Source of the DNA: Epiperipatus broadwayi
Lineage: Eukaryota > Onychophora > Udeonychophora > Euonychophora > Peripatidae
DNA: 64,000 bases
Assembly (NCBI GenBank): GCA_028023455.1
Contig: JAQFVV010012400.1
Span: 17,599,490-17,663,489, forward strand
Direction of reading: 5' to 3'
Positions 11,832-23,800 of the stretch are shown piece after piece (the first letter of the stretch is position 1; the number at the start of each line of letters is the position of its first letter). The position numbers and the translations under genes were made by a program. Under the pieces are notes generated by a model. The model was not told the origin of the DNA. It worked only from the letters and a program-made list of their open reading frames with translations, and did no database searches.

Positions 11832-11960
11832 AAATGTCTCTATTGCCTAGGAGTTCATAAAAAATTTGAGTCTCAGAACTAGAATCAATCCAAGGAGTTT
11901 ATGCTCCAGGGTAAAATACTCTACTTCTGCACTAAACCATACAAGGCAGTGAGTATGCAA
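11832..11960 (-). mobile_element. tRNA-SINE with AGGCAATA tail (family of 18.2 kb)
   Basis: On the minus strand it ends with CTCAAATTTTTTATGAACTC and CTAGGCAATAGAG, the same tail as the two SINEs at 18230-18490. A decayed B box (GGATTGATTCTAG) lies upstream. Confidence 0.65.
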
Positions 11961-12950
11961 ATGGTAGTTTATCAAAGTATTTAATATAAACAAGTATCAG
12001 ATAAAAACATAAACTATATTTTGCATGTTGAAATACCAAAGCATTTATTTTAAATAAAAAATATACATAGATAATGAATGCTTATGAATATAATTATATA
12101 GTCCTTTTCTATATGTTGCCATTAGGATAAAGCCTTATACATATTTCTTAAGCCAATCTTTTTAGTGGGACGACAATTCAATCATCGCGGATGGATATTT
12201 ACCATATACTTTCATGTAGCAATAATTTTTAGTAGTTATAGAAAATACATTTTTGCGCAATAAACTATATAAAATAAATAATATAAAATATTGAAGCAAT
12301 ATATACAAGTACGTTTCACATAATACTGCCAATTTTTTTTTTTTTTTGTTCTCAGATAAGTTTAAGATTGCAGATGTAAGCTTTTAAAAGTAAAATTCTT
12401 GCTGGAGGCACTCGTATTTTAATTTAAATTTACTTCTTAATAAGAGAGAATTGCCTGAAGATGATTAATGGAATGTAGTAAGTTGTTAATCAACATCTGG
12501 AATCGCAAAAAAAAAAAAAAAACTAATAATAATGGAGGTTGTTAAGCGAACATAAATCACTTTTTAATCTAATAATTTAAAAGTGTTAATTTATATGTCT
12601 ATTGGTACTACTAACAAAGTAAATTGATGATTCTTTTAATTAAATAGAAATATTTTTAATTAATAGTTTAAGAAAATTATTAACTATTAAATTTTTATTG
12701 AATTCAACTAATGCTAACCCTAAGTTACCTTAATATGCAACTTTTATTCTATTAATATGAAACAAAAAAGGCGGGAATTAAATTCAAATCACGCGATTTT
12801 ACATAAAAACTAATCATGCTTCATTCTTAAAACCAATCGTATTTAAGCACTATGGGTAGACATTAGGTAAAAAAATGATACGATCCCAGCCATAGATTCC
12901 TATTATTTTCTTTTTATAATATTAATAATTCTATCAATCCATCAATTTAT
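11961..12950. other. AT-rich DNA, nothing recognised
   Basis: Homopolymer A and T runs near 12340 and 12510; no coding or repeat family identified. Confidence 0.5.
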
Positions 12951-12954
12951 AATA

Positions 12955-13190
12955 GTCTGGCTGTCTGTTTATCTATCTGTCGATTTATCTATTCATTCAT
13001 CCATCCAATCTTTCAGTCTGCCCATGCATTTGTATATCTATTGCCCGGGCAGCTGTCTGACATCTATCACTATTCATCTATCTACTTATGTATTTATCTA
13101 ATCACCAACTACTGTACTTATCTATCTACTTATTGATATATCGATAAATTATTGACTTGGTGAATTTATCAATTTATCAGTCTGTCTATT
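12955..13190. repeat. Degenerate TATC/TCTG tetranucleotide array
   Basis: Long run of imperfect TATC, TCTG and CATC units (for example CTGTTTATCTATCTGTCG), an old microsatellite. Confidence 0.85.
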
Positions 13191-13489
13191 TTTACATATA
13201 AAAAGAACAGGTGTAAAATAGAATTTTTTAAAAAAATTATTATTGCACGAAATCTTCTTTTAAGTAATACTAAAAAGTTTTGTGTTCTGTAATGATTATT
13301 ATTGCTAATGTGAAATGTATGTATGTATGTGTGTGCGATAAATTTGTTCCATTAAAGATTTACAAAGTGTGAAAATTACTCTTCAGAAATATTATTTATT
13401 AAGTGGATAAACTCTAGTCTAATGAATAATTAATAGAAGTTTTTAACGTATGCCATAGTGTCTTCATAGATTTAACACACAGACATAGC
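13191..13489. other. AT-rich spacer with short (GTAT)n
   Basis: Contains GTATGTATGTATGTGTGTG near 13317; nothing else. Confidence 0.5.
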
Positions 13490-13527
13490 ACACACACACA
13501 CACACCCATATATATATATATATATAT
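13490..13527. repeat. (CA)n-(TA)n microsatellite
   Basis: CA units followed by TA units, directly abutting the TGTAATAGG start of the next block. Confidence 0.9.
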
Positions 13528-13900
13528 TGTAATAGGACCACCATACAGCCCCTTTATTACCTCAGTTGTAACAATTTCCTGATGAGCATGTTGCCAGAAG
13601 GAACTATCTATTGGCATTCCCCAATGCAGATGTTTACCCCCCTACAACAATATTTCCTGCTCATCAGAGGATGTAGCACCATAGAGACTGGAAGCATCTA
13701 GACATTTCTGTGTTTGGGTTTCCAAACGGCGCCACTAGAGTTCCATCTCACTACAAACTGACTTACCTAGGCCTAGTTATGCCAGATATAGCTCAGGAGG
13801 CATGAAATTCTCGTGAACAAGTGCACTGAATGAGGAGTGATGCAATAAAAAAAACATAGAATTGAACAACTAAGAGTAAATTTAAGTAATAACAATTTTA

Positions 13901-14200
13901 TTTAACAATAATTCATTCCAAGTCCATATGCATCCATGTGTGAAGATTTATTTTCAGTTCACTTATGAGAAGAAGTTTAGAAGCAGTTTGTTTAACAACA
14001 ATTCATTTTCAAGTCCATGTGTATCCATGTGAGAATTTATTTTCAATTCACTTATGAGAGGAAGTTTAGAAGCAGTTTAATTTAACAATAATTCATTTTC
14101 AAGTCCATGTGTATCCATGTGAGGATTTATTTTCAGTTCACTTATGAGAAGAAGTTTAAAAGCAGTTTGTTTAACAATAAGTCATTTTGCAAGTCCTTAT
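13901..14200 (+). repeat. 90-bp tandem repeat, three copies plus a partial
   Basis: Units at 13901-13990, 13991-14080 and 14081-14169, with a partial fourth to about 14200. Each runs from TTTAACAATAATTCATT through TCAAGTCCATGTGTATCCAT to GAAGTTTAGAAGCAGTTTG. Confidence 0.93.
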
Positions 14201-14204
14201 ATGC

Positions 14205-14606
14205 AGTTAAGCATTTATGATTTACATTTAATTATTCTAGCATAAATATTTATTTGGTCTGCTATACACGTATATTTTTATACTTAAGTTCATCAGCAGT
14301 TTCATTTATAATTTAAACTTACTTGTTTTGATATATAGCTCAGATATTTATTTTTCAGTTAACATAAACAGATAAGTTTGTTATAAGCATTTCCGTGTTG
14401 GTAGAGCATTTATAATTTGAAATATAGATGTATATTCATACACATAAACTTTGTTATATTATCCAGATACAAGTAATATGCAGTTAAGCATTTATGATTT
14501 ATACAGCATTTAATTATTCTAACATAAATATTTACTTGGTCTGCTGCAAACGTTTATTTTTATACATAAATTCATTAGCAGTTTCATTTATAATTTGAAA
14601 TATAGA
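14205..14606 (+). repeat. Direct repeat pair about 275 bp apart
   Basis: TATGCAGTTAAGCATTTATG at 14203 recurs at 14479. Both are followed by TTTAATTATTCTA, TGGTCTGCT and GCAGTTTCATTTATAATTT. Confidence 0.9.
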
Positions 14607-14882
14607 ACACAATTAACGTTTTCGTATTTCTCCATTAATTTTTTTCCTTTATTAGAAACTTTATCATAGCATTAATAATTGAATTGCTACTATTTTTTAA
14701 TTCTTACCTTTTTACTTGTTGTTCTCTTTCAATACCAATGGGGGCTTAATCAATGGCACAGTAGACAGGCTGGAGCTTACTTCATGATTGTGGATGGAGA
14801 GAAAAAGGCAGGTCAACTGCCCATGTTAAATTGTTTTTTCATGGTTAAGTATTGATTTTTCTGTCTTGCTTTACTTAGTAAA

Positions 14883-15070
14883 ACTGATAAAAATAAACAC
14901 TATCTGATAATCTGAATTTTCCAAATATTTTGTACTTTCTCTGCTTGTTTTATCCAATATGACTTCTAAAAGGAAAAACTACTTAACTGATAATAATAAA
15001 AACTATTCTCTCTGTGTGATAATCCAAATTTTTCAACCTGTTTATACTCTTTCTGCTTATCAGAATAGAT
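14883..15070 (+). repeat. Degenerate ~103-bp direct repeat
   Basis: ACTGATAAAAATAAACACTA at 14883 and ACTGATAATAATAAAAACTA at 14986 start two similar segments that both end in an ACTTTCTCTGCTTG-like motif. Confidence 0.6.
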
Positions 15071-15189
15071 TCTCTTTACATGACATGGCTTCAATTGGTG
15101 TTGGTGGTATGTTTTTGTCCATGTTCATGCCATTTCCCCCAGTTCATTGGCTATTCTTTTTGGCGATAGAAGACCGTTTTTAATTATCT

Positions 15190-16440
15190 GGCTATGTGTT
15201 TTCGAATTCCAATTAATTTTAATGTTTCTTTGCCTAAGGCATTGGCTTAACACCTAAGTTATTTTGCCTTACAAATTATTTTTCTAAAATACAAAATAAA
15301 CTTATCTTTTTTTTAATGTTTAAATATAATTTTTTCTTCCATTTTTACTTTATTGATTTTCTTTTTTGGATTTATGAATTTTAATTAAAAAAAAGATGTA
15401 TACTTTTTTTAACCACAGATTTAAATGCAATTGTTGTCTTTTTAAATGGGGGGCAGAGGATCTTTTGAATACATACGTGGAACAGTATATCTGTTTCAAT
15501 ATATATATATATTGACTGATGTATTTGTTGGCTTCATAATGCCAGTTCACTAGTAAATAAATATTATAAAACTTCAGATTGTGGTGTATAAAGTGCTGTA
15601 CCAGTAGGATACTTCTATACAATAATAAAAAAATATTACGTCATATGTATAACAATAACAAATTCAATCCTCTAATACTCTTATTTTTGCCAAGAGTAAA
15701 TTAATCTAAAATGTTTTTGTTCTACTTTTAGGAATATCCAGAAATAACATTTTTTAAAGTTGTTCTATAGTACTTGGAAAGATATTTTAATATAACTAAG
15801 TTATTTAATCAAAACTGATATTAAAATTGACTTATCATATCAATATTATCTCTCCTTCAAATATTGCTGGTCAAACGAAGCTCAATCTGACTTATCTGGA
15901 CAAGAAAGACCAAAGATTTTTGCATTTTGTTTTCAATGCTCCAGCAAAAATTTTATGATTGTTGCATTAAAAACTTATTATTATAATCCAAATATTCTAT
16001 TCATTGTTTATTTCGATTACTACTTTAGTCCTAGAAATACCTATGCTGGTCATATGAAAGAAAACAATACTCTCTCCCCCAACTTATCACTCCATTAAAA
16101 ATGCACTGAATCTATTAGTTTCTGAGTTATAAAAAACAAAAAGCTACATTTATAAAATATATAGATAGAAATATGTAACAATTTCAGTAATGTTTAAAAG
16201 CATTCCATAGAACAAATATTAGAGGTTTTCATTGATCTTGGCTTTATTAAGCACAATTTTGCATGAATACATTTGATTAATCATAGGACAATATAAAGAT
16301 TTTGCAGCATCACAAAATGGAATCTTCATAGATCAGAAACTCAAGAAATTAAATTTCTTCAAAATAAACTAAGCTCATAATATACAAAACAACAAAAACA
16401 GAAGTTATTTAAAATCATATGATCAGTCATCATCATTTTC
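15190..16440. other. AT-rich DNA, nothing recognised
   Basis: Contains one (TA)n run near 15500 and no coding signature. Confidence 0.45.
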
Positions 16441-16468
16441 TTCTTCTTATACTTGTTGTTGTTGTTGC

Positions 16469-16634
<166 letters not shown>

Positions 16635-17748
16635 GGTAATAGGAGAAGTCATAGTAGTAGGAGGAGTAGTACTAGTCAGAGTAGTAGTAAGGGTAATGGT
16701 AGTAGTAGTAGTAGTGGTAGTAGCAGTAATAGCAGCAGCAATAGCAATAATAGTAGTAGTATTGATATATGCAGATGTTGTAAAAGATTTTCTATCATTA
16801 TAGTATGTGAACATTACTTTCTAAGTATTTAAAAGCTACTTAAATATGAAATTAAAAGTTTTGAAGTTGAATAAAATGTAAATATTTTATTTTGTTTGAA
16901 AATGTAATACAGTACATGAGATTAAATTTTAGAACTTATATTATTTCATTTGCAATCATGATTAATTCATTACAGGATGAAGGTATTTCTAAATTTAATA
17001 GTTTTTATTCTCAGCTTCTTTACCCCACATCATTTTAGTAAATCTCTTTTTAGATAATTTACAAGTATTTGGATTCAATTTAAAAATCCAGTTGCCTGTC
17101 TAAAATCATCTCCTTTTATAATAAGTCTAGCCCATTTCCTTTTTAATTTCTTAGTTCTGTCATTAATATCTATTTGCTTTTCATATTTGTATTTCACTTT
17201 TGATTCTTCCTTCTAGCTTTCAACATACATCTCTTCTTTCTTGTTTTCAAGATATACCTCTTCCTATTTCACTGACCTCTATATTGCTCTTATATTAAAT
17301 GTTCAAGTCTCAGGTCCATGTGTAAGCACAACCACATATTATACAATTTCTTTTAGTATGAGATTATTTCTGCCAAAATTATTTCATTTAAATTTAATTC
17401 TGGGATTAATTTCAAAACATATATAATTGTTAACTTCTAATTCATTGTTGTTAACCTTTATTTTCTTCTTTTTTTGACAAGCAATGAATCATTAATCTTT
17501 TCAGCATTTGTTATTATTCCTGTTTTCTTATTTTCATCTCATAGTTCTTGCAATATTTCCTAAGGCTCAAAACCTTATTTAGAAAACAATCTCATTACTA
17601 GCAAAATCTACATGGCTCAAATAATTTATTTTTATTCCTTTAATTTCTTATTTTAATCCACAAACTGTTGCAAAAAGTTTTGGAAGATTGAATTATTCTA
17701 TCAGACATCCCTATCATTGTTAATACTATCACCAATGGCTGTTGCATT

Positions 17749-17997
17749 TTAATAAATATTTTTCAAAATATGACAATATTCTGGATTTATATCTTGATGT
17801 TTCAATGCTTTAATCACAGTGGAAATGCTTATGGAATCAAAGGGTTTTTCATAAATCACAAATCCAAAGCATAATAGCAACATGAACCTATAAGTCCCTT
17901 GTATAATATTTCTTATTGGTTGGATGGAATCTACAGTATTATAATACTTTTTAATCCAGTTTAATTTTGGTTGATTGAGTCCAAAGTTTTCAATCAA
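17749..17997 (-). pseudogene. RTE reverse transcriptase fragment
   Basis: 82 codons remain open and include LLCFGFVIYEKPFDSISISTVIKAL-type sequence ending at CHILKNIY. This is the RT palm segment, where the first catalytic Asp of RTE is normally in FVDYEKAFDSI. Here the first Asp of that motif is Ile (FVIYEKPFDSI) while the FDSI Asp is kept. Stops and indels lie on both sides. The enzyme would have made cDNA of the LINE at the nicked target; this copy cannot. Confidence 0.85.
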
Positions 17998-18229
17998 GTT
18001 ATAATGTTTTTAGTAAAGATCTTATATAAAATTCACAGAAGGTATTTAATTTCTAATACCCTTTTTATATTTTTGAAATATATTCTTACTGTCTTCTTCC
18101 AATCATCTAATATATTATTTATATACACTGCCAACAATTTTTATTTTTATTTTTCAGCGAGCTTTTTTAAAGTATAATAATTCAATCATTTTCTAAAGCT
18201 TTTTATTTCTTCATAATTTTTTTAAAAAT

Positions 18230-18350
18230 AATGGCTAATGGTTTTATTGCTCAGTAATTCATAAAAAATTTGAATCCCAGAGCTACAAGTTCCAGAATTG
18301 ACCCTGGGACATTCTGATTCTGTTGAGTATTCTACGAACTTCCGAAACCA
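18230..18350 (-). mobile_element. tRNA-derived SINE, minus strand (first of an inverted pair)
   Basis: On the minus strand a B-box-like GGGTCAATTCTGG precedes the tail TTCAAATTTTTTATGAATTA then CTGAGCAATAAAACC. The tail matches the plus-strand SINE just downstream, with which it forms a head-to-head inverted pair. Confidence 0.75.
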
Positions 18351-18365
18351 CGCAGTGTTTAATTT

Positions 18366-18490
18366 TTTCAGTCCTATGCCATTTGGTACAGTTGGTAGAG
18401 CATCTGACTTGAATTTGGGAGATCCCAGGATCGATTCTGGCACTCAAACTTCATATGAACTCCCAGGCAATAAAACAGATGTTGCTTTAA
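18366..18490 (+). mobile_element. tRNA-derived SINE, plus strand (second of the pair)
   Basis: CAGTTGGTAGAGCATCTGAC is a good A-box region and CCCAGGATCGATTCTGGCA a good B-box arm. The tail CTTCATATGAACTCCCAGG is followed by CAATAAAACAGATGTTGC. This is the best preserved SINE head in the window. Confidence 0.85.
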
Positions 18491-18755
18491 TTTCTTGTTC
18501 TTTATTACTAATAGAGCAATTAAGAATTCTTTATAGCAATAATACCATTTTTTTTGCTATTGTGGGAAATATCTTTCCTTCCAGTATCAAGATATTCTTA
18601 TACCTTTTGAATGTATAATATTGGCATCAGCATGGGATTTGGGCTTTCCATCATCACATTTTCAATATTATGGATGGCTGAAGAGTTGGAGGTTGGAGTA
18701 GATTGAAGCCTGTTTATTAAAGTATGAAGATTTGCTATCTTAATATAAACTGAAC

Positions 18756-18836
18756 ACTGATTATATATATATATATATGGGAGATGATAATCTGGACTAA
18801 CTGATGAATGCTGGTTTAGTATGAAATACACATATA
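18756..18836 (+). repeat. (TA)n-associated repeat with GCTGGTTTAG core
   Basis: A (TA)n run is followed by TGGGAGATGATAATCTGGAC and ATGAATGCTGGTTTAGTATG. The reverse complement of 56228-56330 has the same order (TGAGAGATAGTGACCTGGAT, ATGAGTGCTGGTTTAGCACG), so this is a dispersed repeat. Confidence 0.75.
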
Positions 18837-18841
18837 TTAGT

Positions 18842-18960
18842 GATTATTTATCTTTTATGTATGTATGTGGTCATGTGTATTAGTGGTATGAGATAGTATG
18901 GACACTTGAAGGGTGCTTGTAAGTCTAAGTTCAAATCCCCTATATTTACACTTAAGCTCC
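18842..18960 (+). mobile_element. tRNA-like SINE (family of 38.9 kb)
   Basis: GTGTATTAGTGGTATGAGAT (A-box-like), GGGTGCTTGTAAGTCTAAG and AGTTCAAATCCCC (a good B box) lie in order. The first part recurs at 38890-38925. Confidence 0.7.
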
Positions 18961-20155
18961 AGATATGTGAAGATTGCATGTATTTCCAATATTTTTACCT
19001 TTTGAATCTTTTATTCATTTAATATTTACTTTCTTGTTGTTTCTCACTTATAATTTTCATGTCATAATTAATTTCTTTTATAATATTTCAAAGAATTTTA
19101 GATATTCATTTTTTCTAAATGAAATGTTTTAAAATATTTTCATATTTTCTTTTTTTCATTTATTTTTTAATCTCAGTTGAAAATTTATAGGTTGTCAACA
19201 TAGCAGATACTAGAAAGTGTATTTACTTATTGTACTCATTCATGTCTAAATCACCTTCGATGTCTGTTCATATTTAAAATGATTTGCAAATTCTAACAAA
19301 TTCTCTGGAATATTTTTGAAGATTAAGAATATCAACTGTTAATAATGTCTTTTTTAAAAAGCCTTTGTTTCTAGCTTTGCATTAAGATCTATCTTACATT
19401 ATATTAATCAAAGATAACTTCTTATACTGAGTTTATTGAATTCATTATAGTCTTAAAATACATAATTTTTATTAGTCAAAATACAATTCAAACCTTATTT
19501 TGCTTTCCCATCTATTCTATTTAAAATTGTTTTTTTTTTTTTTTAAAAAAAGGATTTCATAGTATACAGTTTTTGCCTTTCAGAAAATTTTCTAATCCAT
19601 AATCAATTTTTCACAGAGTTTTTTTGGTCTTTTAATTGATGTCTAATTGCAGCACCAAAATCTCCCGTGATAATTTTAATGTAGTTTGGTCTTATTAAAA
19701 TATTTTGTTCATCTATATAAAATTTCTCTTCTTTAATTATTTACATTTTGTATCTTTCACTAATTAATAAAAATAAAGATTATATTGATAATATAATTGT
19801 TTTTTTTTTTTTTATATTATATTTATCAAAACAATACAAGTTTTCATTCTTTGGATTAAAAAACAGAAAATTTCTTAATTGAAATTTTTGCTTAAATCTC
19901 TTTTTAAGTACAAAATATATTTACATTAGCTTTTATAATAATGTACATGTACTTTCAAATAACACCTTTGTTTCTCTTAAAATAGTAGTTTTCATTTGTT
20001 CTTTCTTTTTATTTTTTGTTACATTAATAATACAGATTTATTTTTATCAGAATAAAAAAAAAATTAAATAATCTATTTTTTAGAAAGATCTTTTAATATA
20101 ATTTTAAATAATTTATTTAAAAATATCAAGATTATTAATGTTTAACTCTCCTGTA

Positions 20156-20720
20156 CTCTGTCAGATTTCTTTGTTCTCACATGCTATAAGCTTTCAACTT
20201 TCATTTTAATATTACACCATTATTATTTATCAGAATATAATAAATTTAACCTCATTTGATAGATATTTTTGCTTAAATGTTAAATAAATTTAAAAAAATC
20301 ATATTTGATTTTTGCAATTATTTTAAAAATTAGATTTTAATTAAAACAAAATGCTGTTTCATCATCAAATTTCAGGTGAAACAAATTCAATTTGAAAAAT
20401 GAATATAATCTTTGTTTATTGTTTGCTTTTAAAATCTCAACAAATAATTAATATCTAGTAAATCTACCAACTTATGCTTTAAACGTTTAAATTTTTTTAG
20501 TAATATAGCAAAGTTTGAGATTGCCAAGAATACCATTATTACTCATCATGATGAAACTTACCATACTTTGAAATTCCTCCTTTTTTGATTATTCTGATGT
20601 CATCAGATTTTTTTTGAAATTATAGTATTAAAAATATGTATATGTGAATTTTAAAGCTTGAAAAAAAATGTTAACAAAATCTTTCAATAGAGGGCAAAAA
20701 ACACAAACTAAATTTCTAGA
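20156..20720 (+). repeat. Diverged direct repeat, copy 1
   Basis: Shares ordered blocks with 25941-26790: a TAAGCTTTCAACTTTCATTT-like start, AATAAATTTAACCTCATTTG, AGTAAATCTACCAACTTATG and CAATAGAGGGC. The nature of the repeat is unknown. Confidence 0.45.
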
Positions 20721-22535
20721 TTTCTCAGGCACCAGACCCATGCCTGAAAGAATGGGTTGGTTAAATCATTCCAACATTATTTTAATATTTATAAAAAATA
20801 ACTTTTGTATGTGTACATTTCTTCTTTTCCTTTATGCAGGCTAAACATATATGTACACATATACTATCACAGTTACATATCTAATGTATTATCAATTGTG
20901 GGCATGGAGACAATCTGTCATAGTAAATATATGATGAATTGAACTCATAGCACAAGATGTAAAGTGTATGTGTGCTTATATATAAAGCTTAAAAGGAAAA
21001 ATAGGAATAATCATAGATGCAATTGGATATGAAATTATTTATAAAACCTAGAATAACAAAAAAAAAGATTAATATTATTAGTATCTTATTTTTGGAAATA
21101 TTATTTAAAATCAAATATAAAACATCATGTATTTAGTGTAAATAATTTTGATTTTTCTGATTTTGACAAAAATGTAAAATATTTTAATAAAACCAAGTTT
21201 ATTCTTTTTTTCTTTATAATGCAACTTGATTATAATTAATCCTATAATCTGTTTTAATTAAGGGATTAAGAAATTTTTCTAATTAGTTTTAATGAATGTA
21301 AATTGAAAAACAGAACAATATAATTAAATCATTAATCAAGATAGAAAATGGCTTATTTAATTATCCTAATTTTTAGATTTCTTGACACAGATTATAAATA
21401 GTGCATTTAGTTAATTATAAAATTATTAGACTAAAGAGAGTGCAGAAAAGCAACTGTTGTTTTCACCATCAGTGGAGTTTTAAATTCCAGAGAAGTAGGA
21501 ATGTGGCTTTCTGTTTGAGAACTAGATAACTTGATTGTCTGCAGTCCATCAAGTTATAGAGGCTAAATGAAGTTGATGACCACTAACATTTACCTTACAC
21601 ATACCTAAACCAAACATGGCTATAAGAAACTAGCCTATGCACAAGAAAATCAACTTTTTAGTATTGAGACTATAGTGCTTTATTTTATATATAGGTTACG
21701 TATGCATGGAAGCACAGATATATATGTCATAAGCACTAAATCTATTTTACCAACATTTGGAGTACAAATGAAAGAAATTGGTTAGCAAGTAAAATTATAT
21801 TGATACATTTCTATTTCTCATGTTGCAAATCAGCAAAGATTTATTTTCAATATTACATCAATTCATTTTAAAAGTAAATAACTATTATAAATTATCTAGC
21901 AAGTAATGAGAAAAAACTGCTCAACAAAAAAATAACTGACCAGTGAAACTTCTGGGCAAGGATTAATAGTCTCTATGGGATAGAGTATCTAGATATTTTC
22001 AAGAATGTTTTTTGTGATTCATAAAAGACTCATTTTAGACTTTCAAAGAAGTAATATTTCATTATTAACTTTTGTTTACAATTTAATAATAAAAAAGTTT
22101 TGCTGGATTGACCAAATGTGTATTTAATGACACATGACACTTCAGAGTTTGAAATAAACAAGAGTGATTTGAAATGCAAATTAAAATTTAATAATTGGAA
22201 ATATTTAATTTTTATATTAGAGAGCACCTGTGGGTGCACTTATTGTAGATATGTTTGCATTTAACCATTTAAATACTGTTAAAATAGAATAAATAATCTT
22301 TATTAACTTAATATTATTAGGATTTATAATGTGCAGTGTATATGTTTCTAGAATTATTTAGTGTTTATTTTTAAAATAGAGTAATATTTATTGACTTATA
22401 GACGAGAGAAATATTTTGTTTTATCATAGACACACATCAGTGAGTTTATATATGTGTGAATTTACTCTTGTTCACAGTCACATTTATCAGCGTTCTTGCA
22501 ATCTCAAAGCTATCTTCAGGCAGTAATGGTATTTG
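20721..22535. other. AT-rich DNA, nothing recognised
   Basis: A slightly GC-richer patch at 21440-21640 has no recognisable frame or SINE box. Confidence 0.45.
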
Positions 22536-22551
22536 TCATATATATATATAT

Positions 22552-23800
22552 TGTAATGGTATGAAAAGTAGAGCTGCTTTAACCTAACCAAGAGATGCAG
22601 GTAGACGGGGTTCGAACCTCAATCTACTCCAGATTGCTACTAAGCGATTTACTCCCCAAACCTCACTAGAATTCATTATTTATGTATGCCCGGTGGTCAG
22701 GGAGAGATGAGACCCCAAAGGAGAATTTTAACAAAGAAAAATCAGGTTTAGATTATATAAAAAACACAGACAATTAATATATAATTAGATTAGTGAATGA
22801 TATTTTTATTAGTTGAATTAACAATAGAAACGACAATTTGAAGACTAAATAATAATAAAAAAATGTTGCAAGTTATTTTCATGCATCTACAAACATAGAT
22901 ATGTATAGATATACATTAGTAAGATCCATTTAATGTATTTTAAGCAATTGTATTGTAATTATATAACAATACCATACTTAGCCAACAACTGGGTGCTTTA
23001 CTCAAAAGGAGAGAGACAGAAAAACCGAACTCTAGGGTGAAATTACAAAAATGGATAATTGGTTAACTAGTTAAATAGATTAAGGCCATCTTCAAATATA
23101 GCCTGCATTTAAATGACAAAATAAAGATAAATCTCCAGTGGACATTTTTCAGATTTACTCAGTAATATTTTGAGCATATGATAAGGTAAGACTTTATCTA
23201 TAATGAAATAAAAAAAAACTATCGTGGTCCTTGGTGATTCAATTGTGTGAGTTAAGAAGCAAGTCGCAGGGCACAATGGTTTTATACATGGCTAACTTGG
23301 GTCTGGATAGCATTCTGGGTCTAACACATAGTTAGAGAAATGGAGCTCATTTGCCGCAGCATGATCCAAGCTCAGGGCCAGAGTATAAGTGCTTGTGTCC
23401 AGTAGTAATATTTGAAAAAGAGTCGAGATCCACTTTATAATCGATGGCCATCTTGGAGCAGGGTTAGCCTATTAATCAATGATGATAGGAGCTATGTAGA
23501 TGTGCTGAGACACCACAAATCACCGAGTAGAACAATATAAGAGAAAATGCAGTCAAATGACCGCTAAACTTTAAAAACCTTAAGTAAAATATACATATAT
23601 GAAATAATATGACTTCAAAATTTTCGGAGACTGAAAAAATATCCACTCTTAAAAATAATTATTACTTTACACCTTTTAACTAACATTAAAATATAAGAAA
23701 GATGTGTATATTAATTAATAATTAATCACTATTTAACCAATTCACCCTTAGAATTAATGAAGACTTAAGACTTCAATTTATATATATAACTGTAATGTAC
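22552..23800. repeat. TG-start block with tRNA-like patch, possible solo LTR
   Basis: Begins TGTAATGGTATG directly after (TA)n. At 22600-22680 the minus strand reads like a tRNA half, with GGTTCGAACCCC as an excellent B box. The block then contains GC-richer patches (22690-22730, 23230-23530) unlike the flanks. A further TGTAATG occurs near 23792. It could be a solo LTR or a SINE plus unrelated DNA; no coding region or paired repeat is present in the window. Confidence 0.35.

Larger units (their letters stand above)
13528..15080 (+). repeat. Internally repetitive block, possible long LTR part
   Basis: Starts TGTAATAGGACCACC right after a (TA)n run, as do the repeats at 22552, 39009, 44129 and 46983. 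The first 350 bp are richer in G and C than the surroundings. It then holds three kinds of direct repeats (13901-14200, 14205-14606, 14883-15070). Repeated modules of this sort are common in LTR promoters, but I could not find the partner end, a PBS or a coding region, so the LTR label is only a suggestion. Confidence 0.4.
16965..19760 (-). mobile_element. Nearly complete but dead RTE, minus strand, with insertions
   Basis: Reading leftward, the DNA follows the whole order of the plus-strand copy at 59185-61795. The EN part lies at 19590-19720, where ITGDFGAAI stands in place of the usual GDFNA-type motif. A block parallel to the FDYGNKNERG region is at about 19550-19610. The post-EN linker runs 19200-19540. 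A linker block (TTCTTTATTACTA) is near 18500. The RT block LLCFGFVIYEKPFDSISIS is near 17850-17890, and the 3' end (CAGGATGAAGG) is near 16975. Two SINEs and other repeats interrupt it between 18230 and 18990. Its frames are destroyed. Confidence 0.8.

Noticed and set aside
12955-13190. CRISPR-like array
   Set aside because: It is a degenerate TATC-type microsatellite in eukaryotic DNA, without spacers.
18366-18440. Possible functional tRNA gene
   Set aside because: A and B boxes are good, but the segment has the shared SINE tail and sister copies, and the acceptor stem does not close properly.
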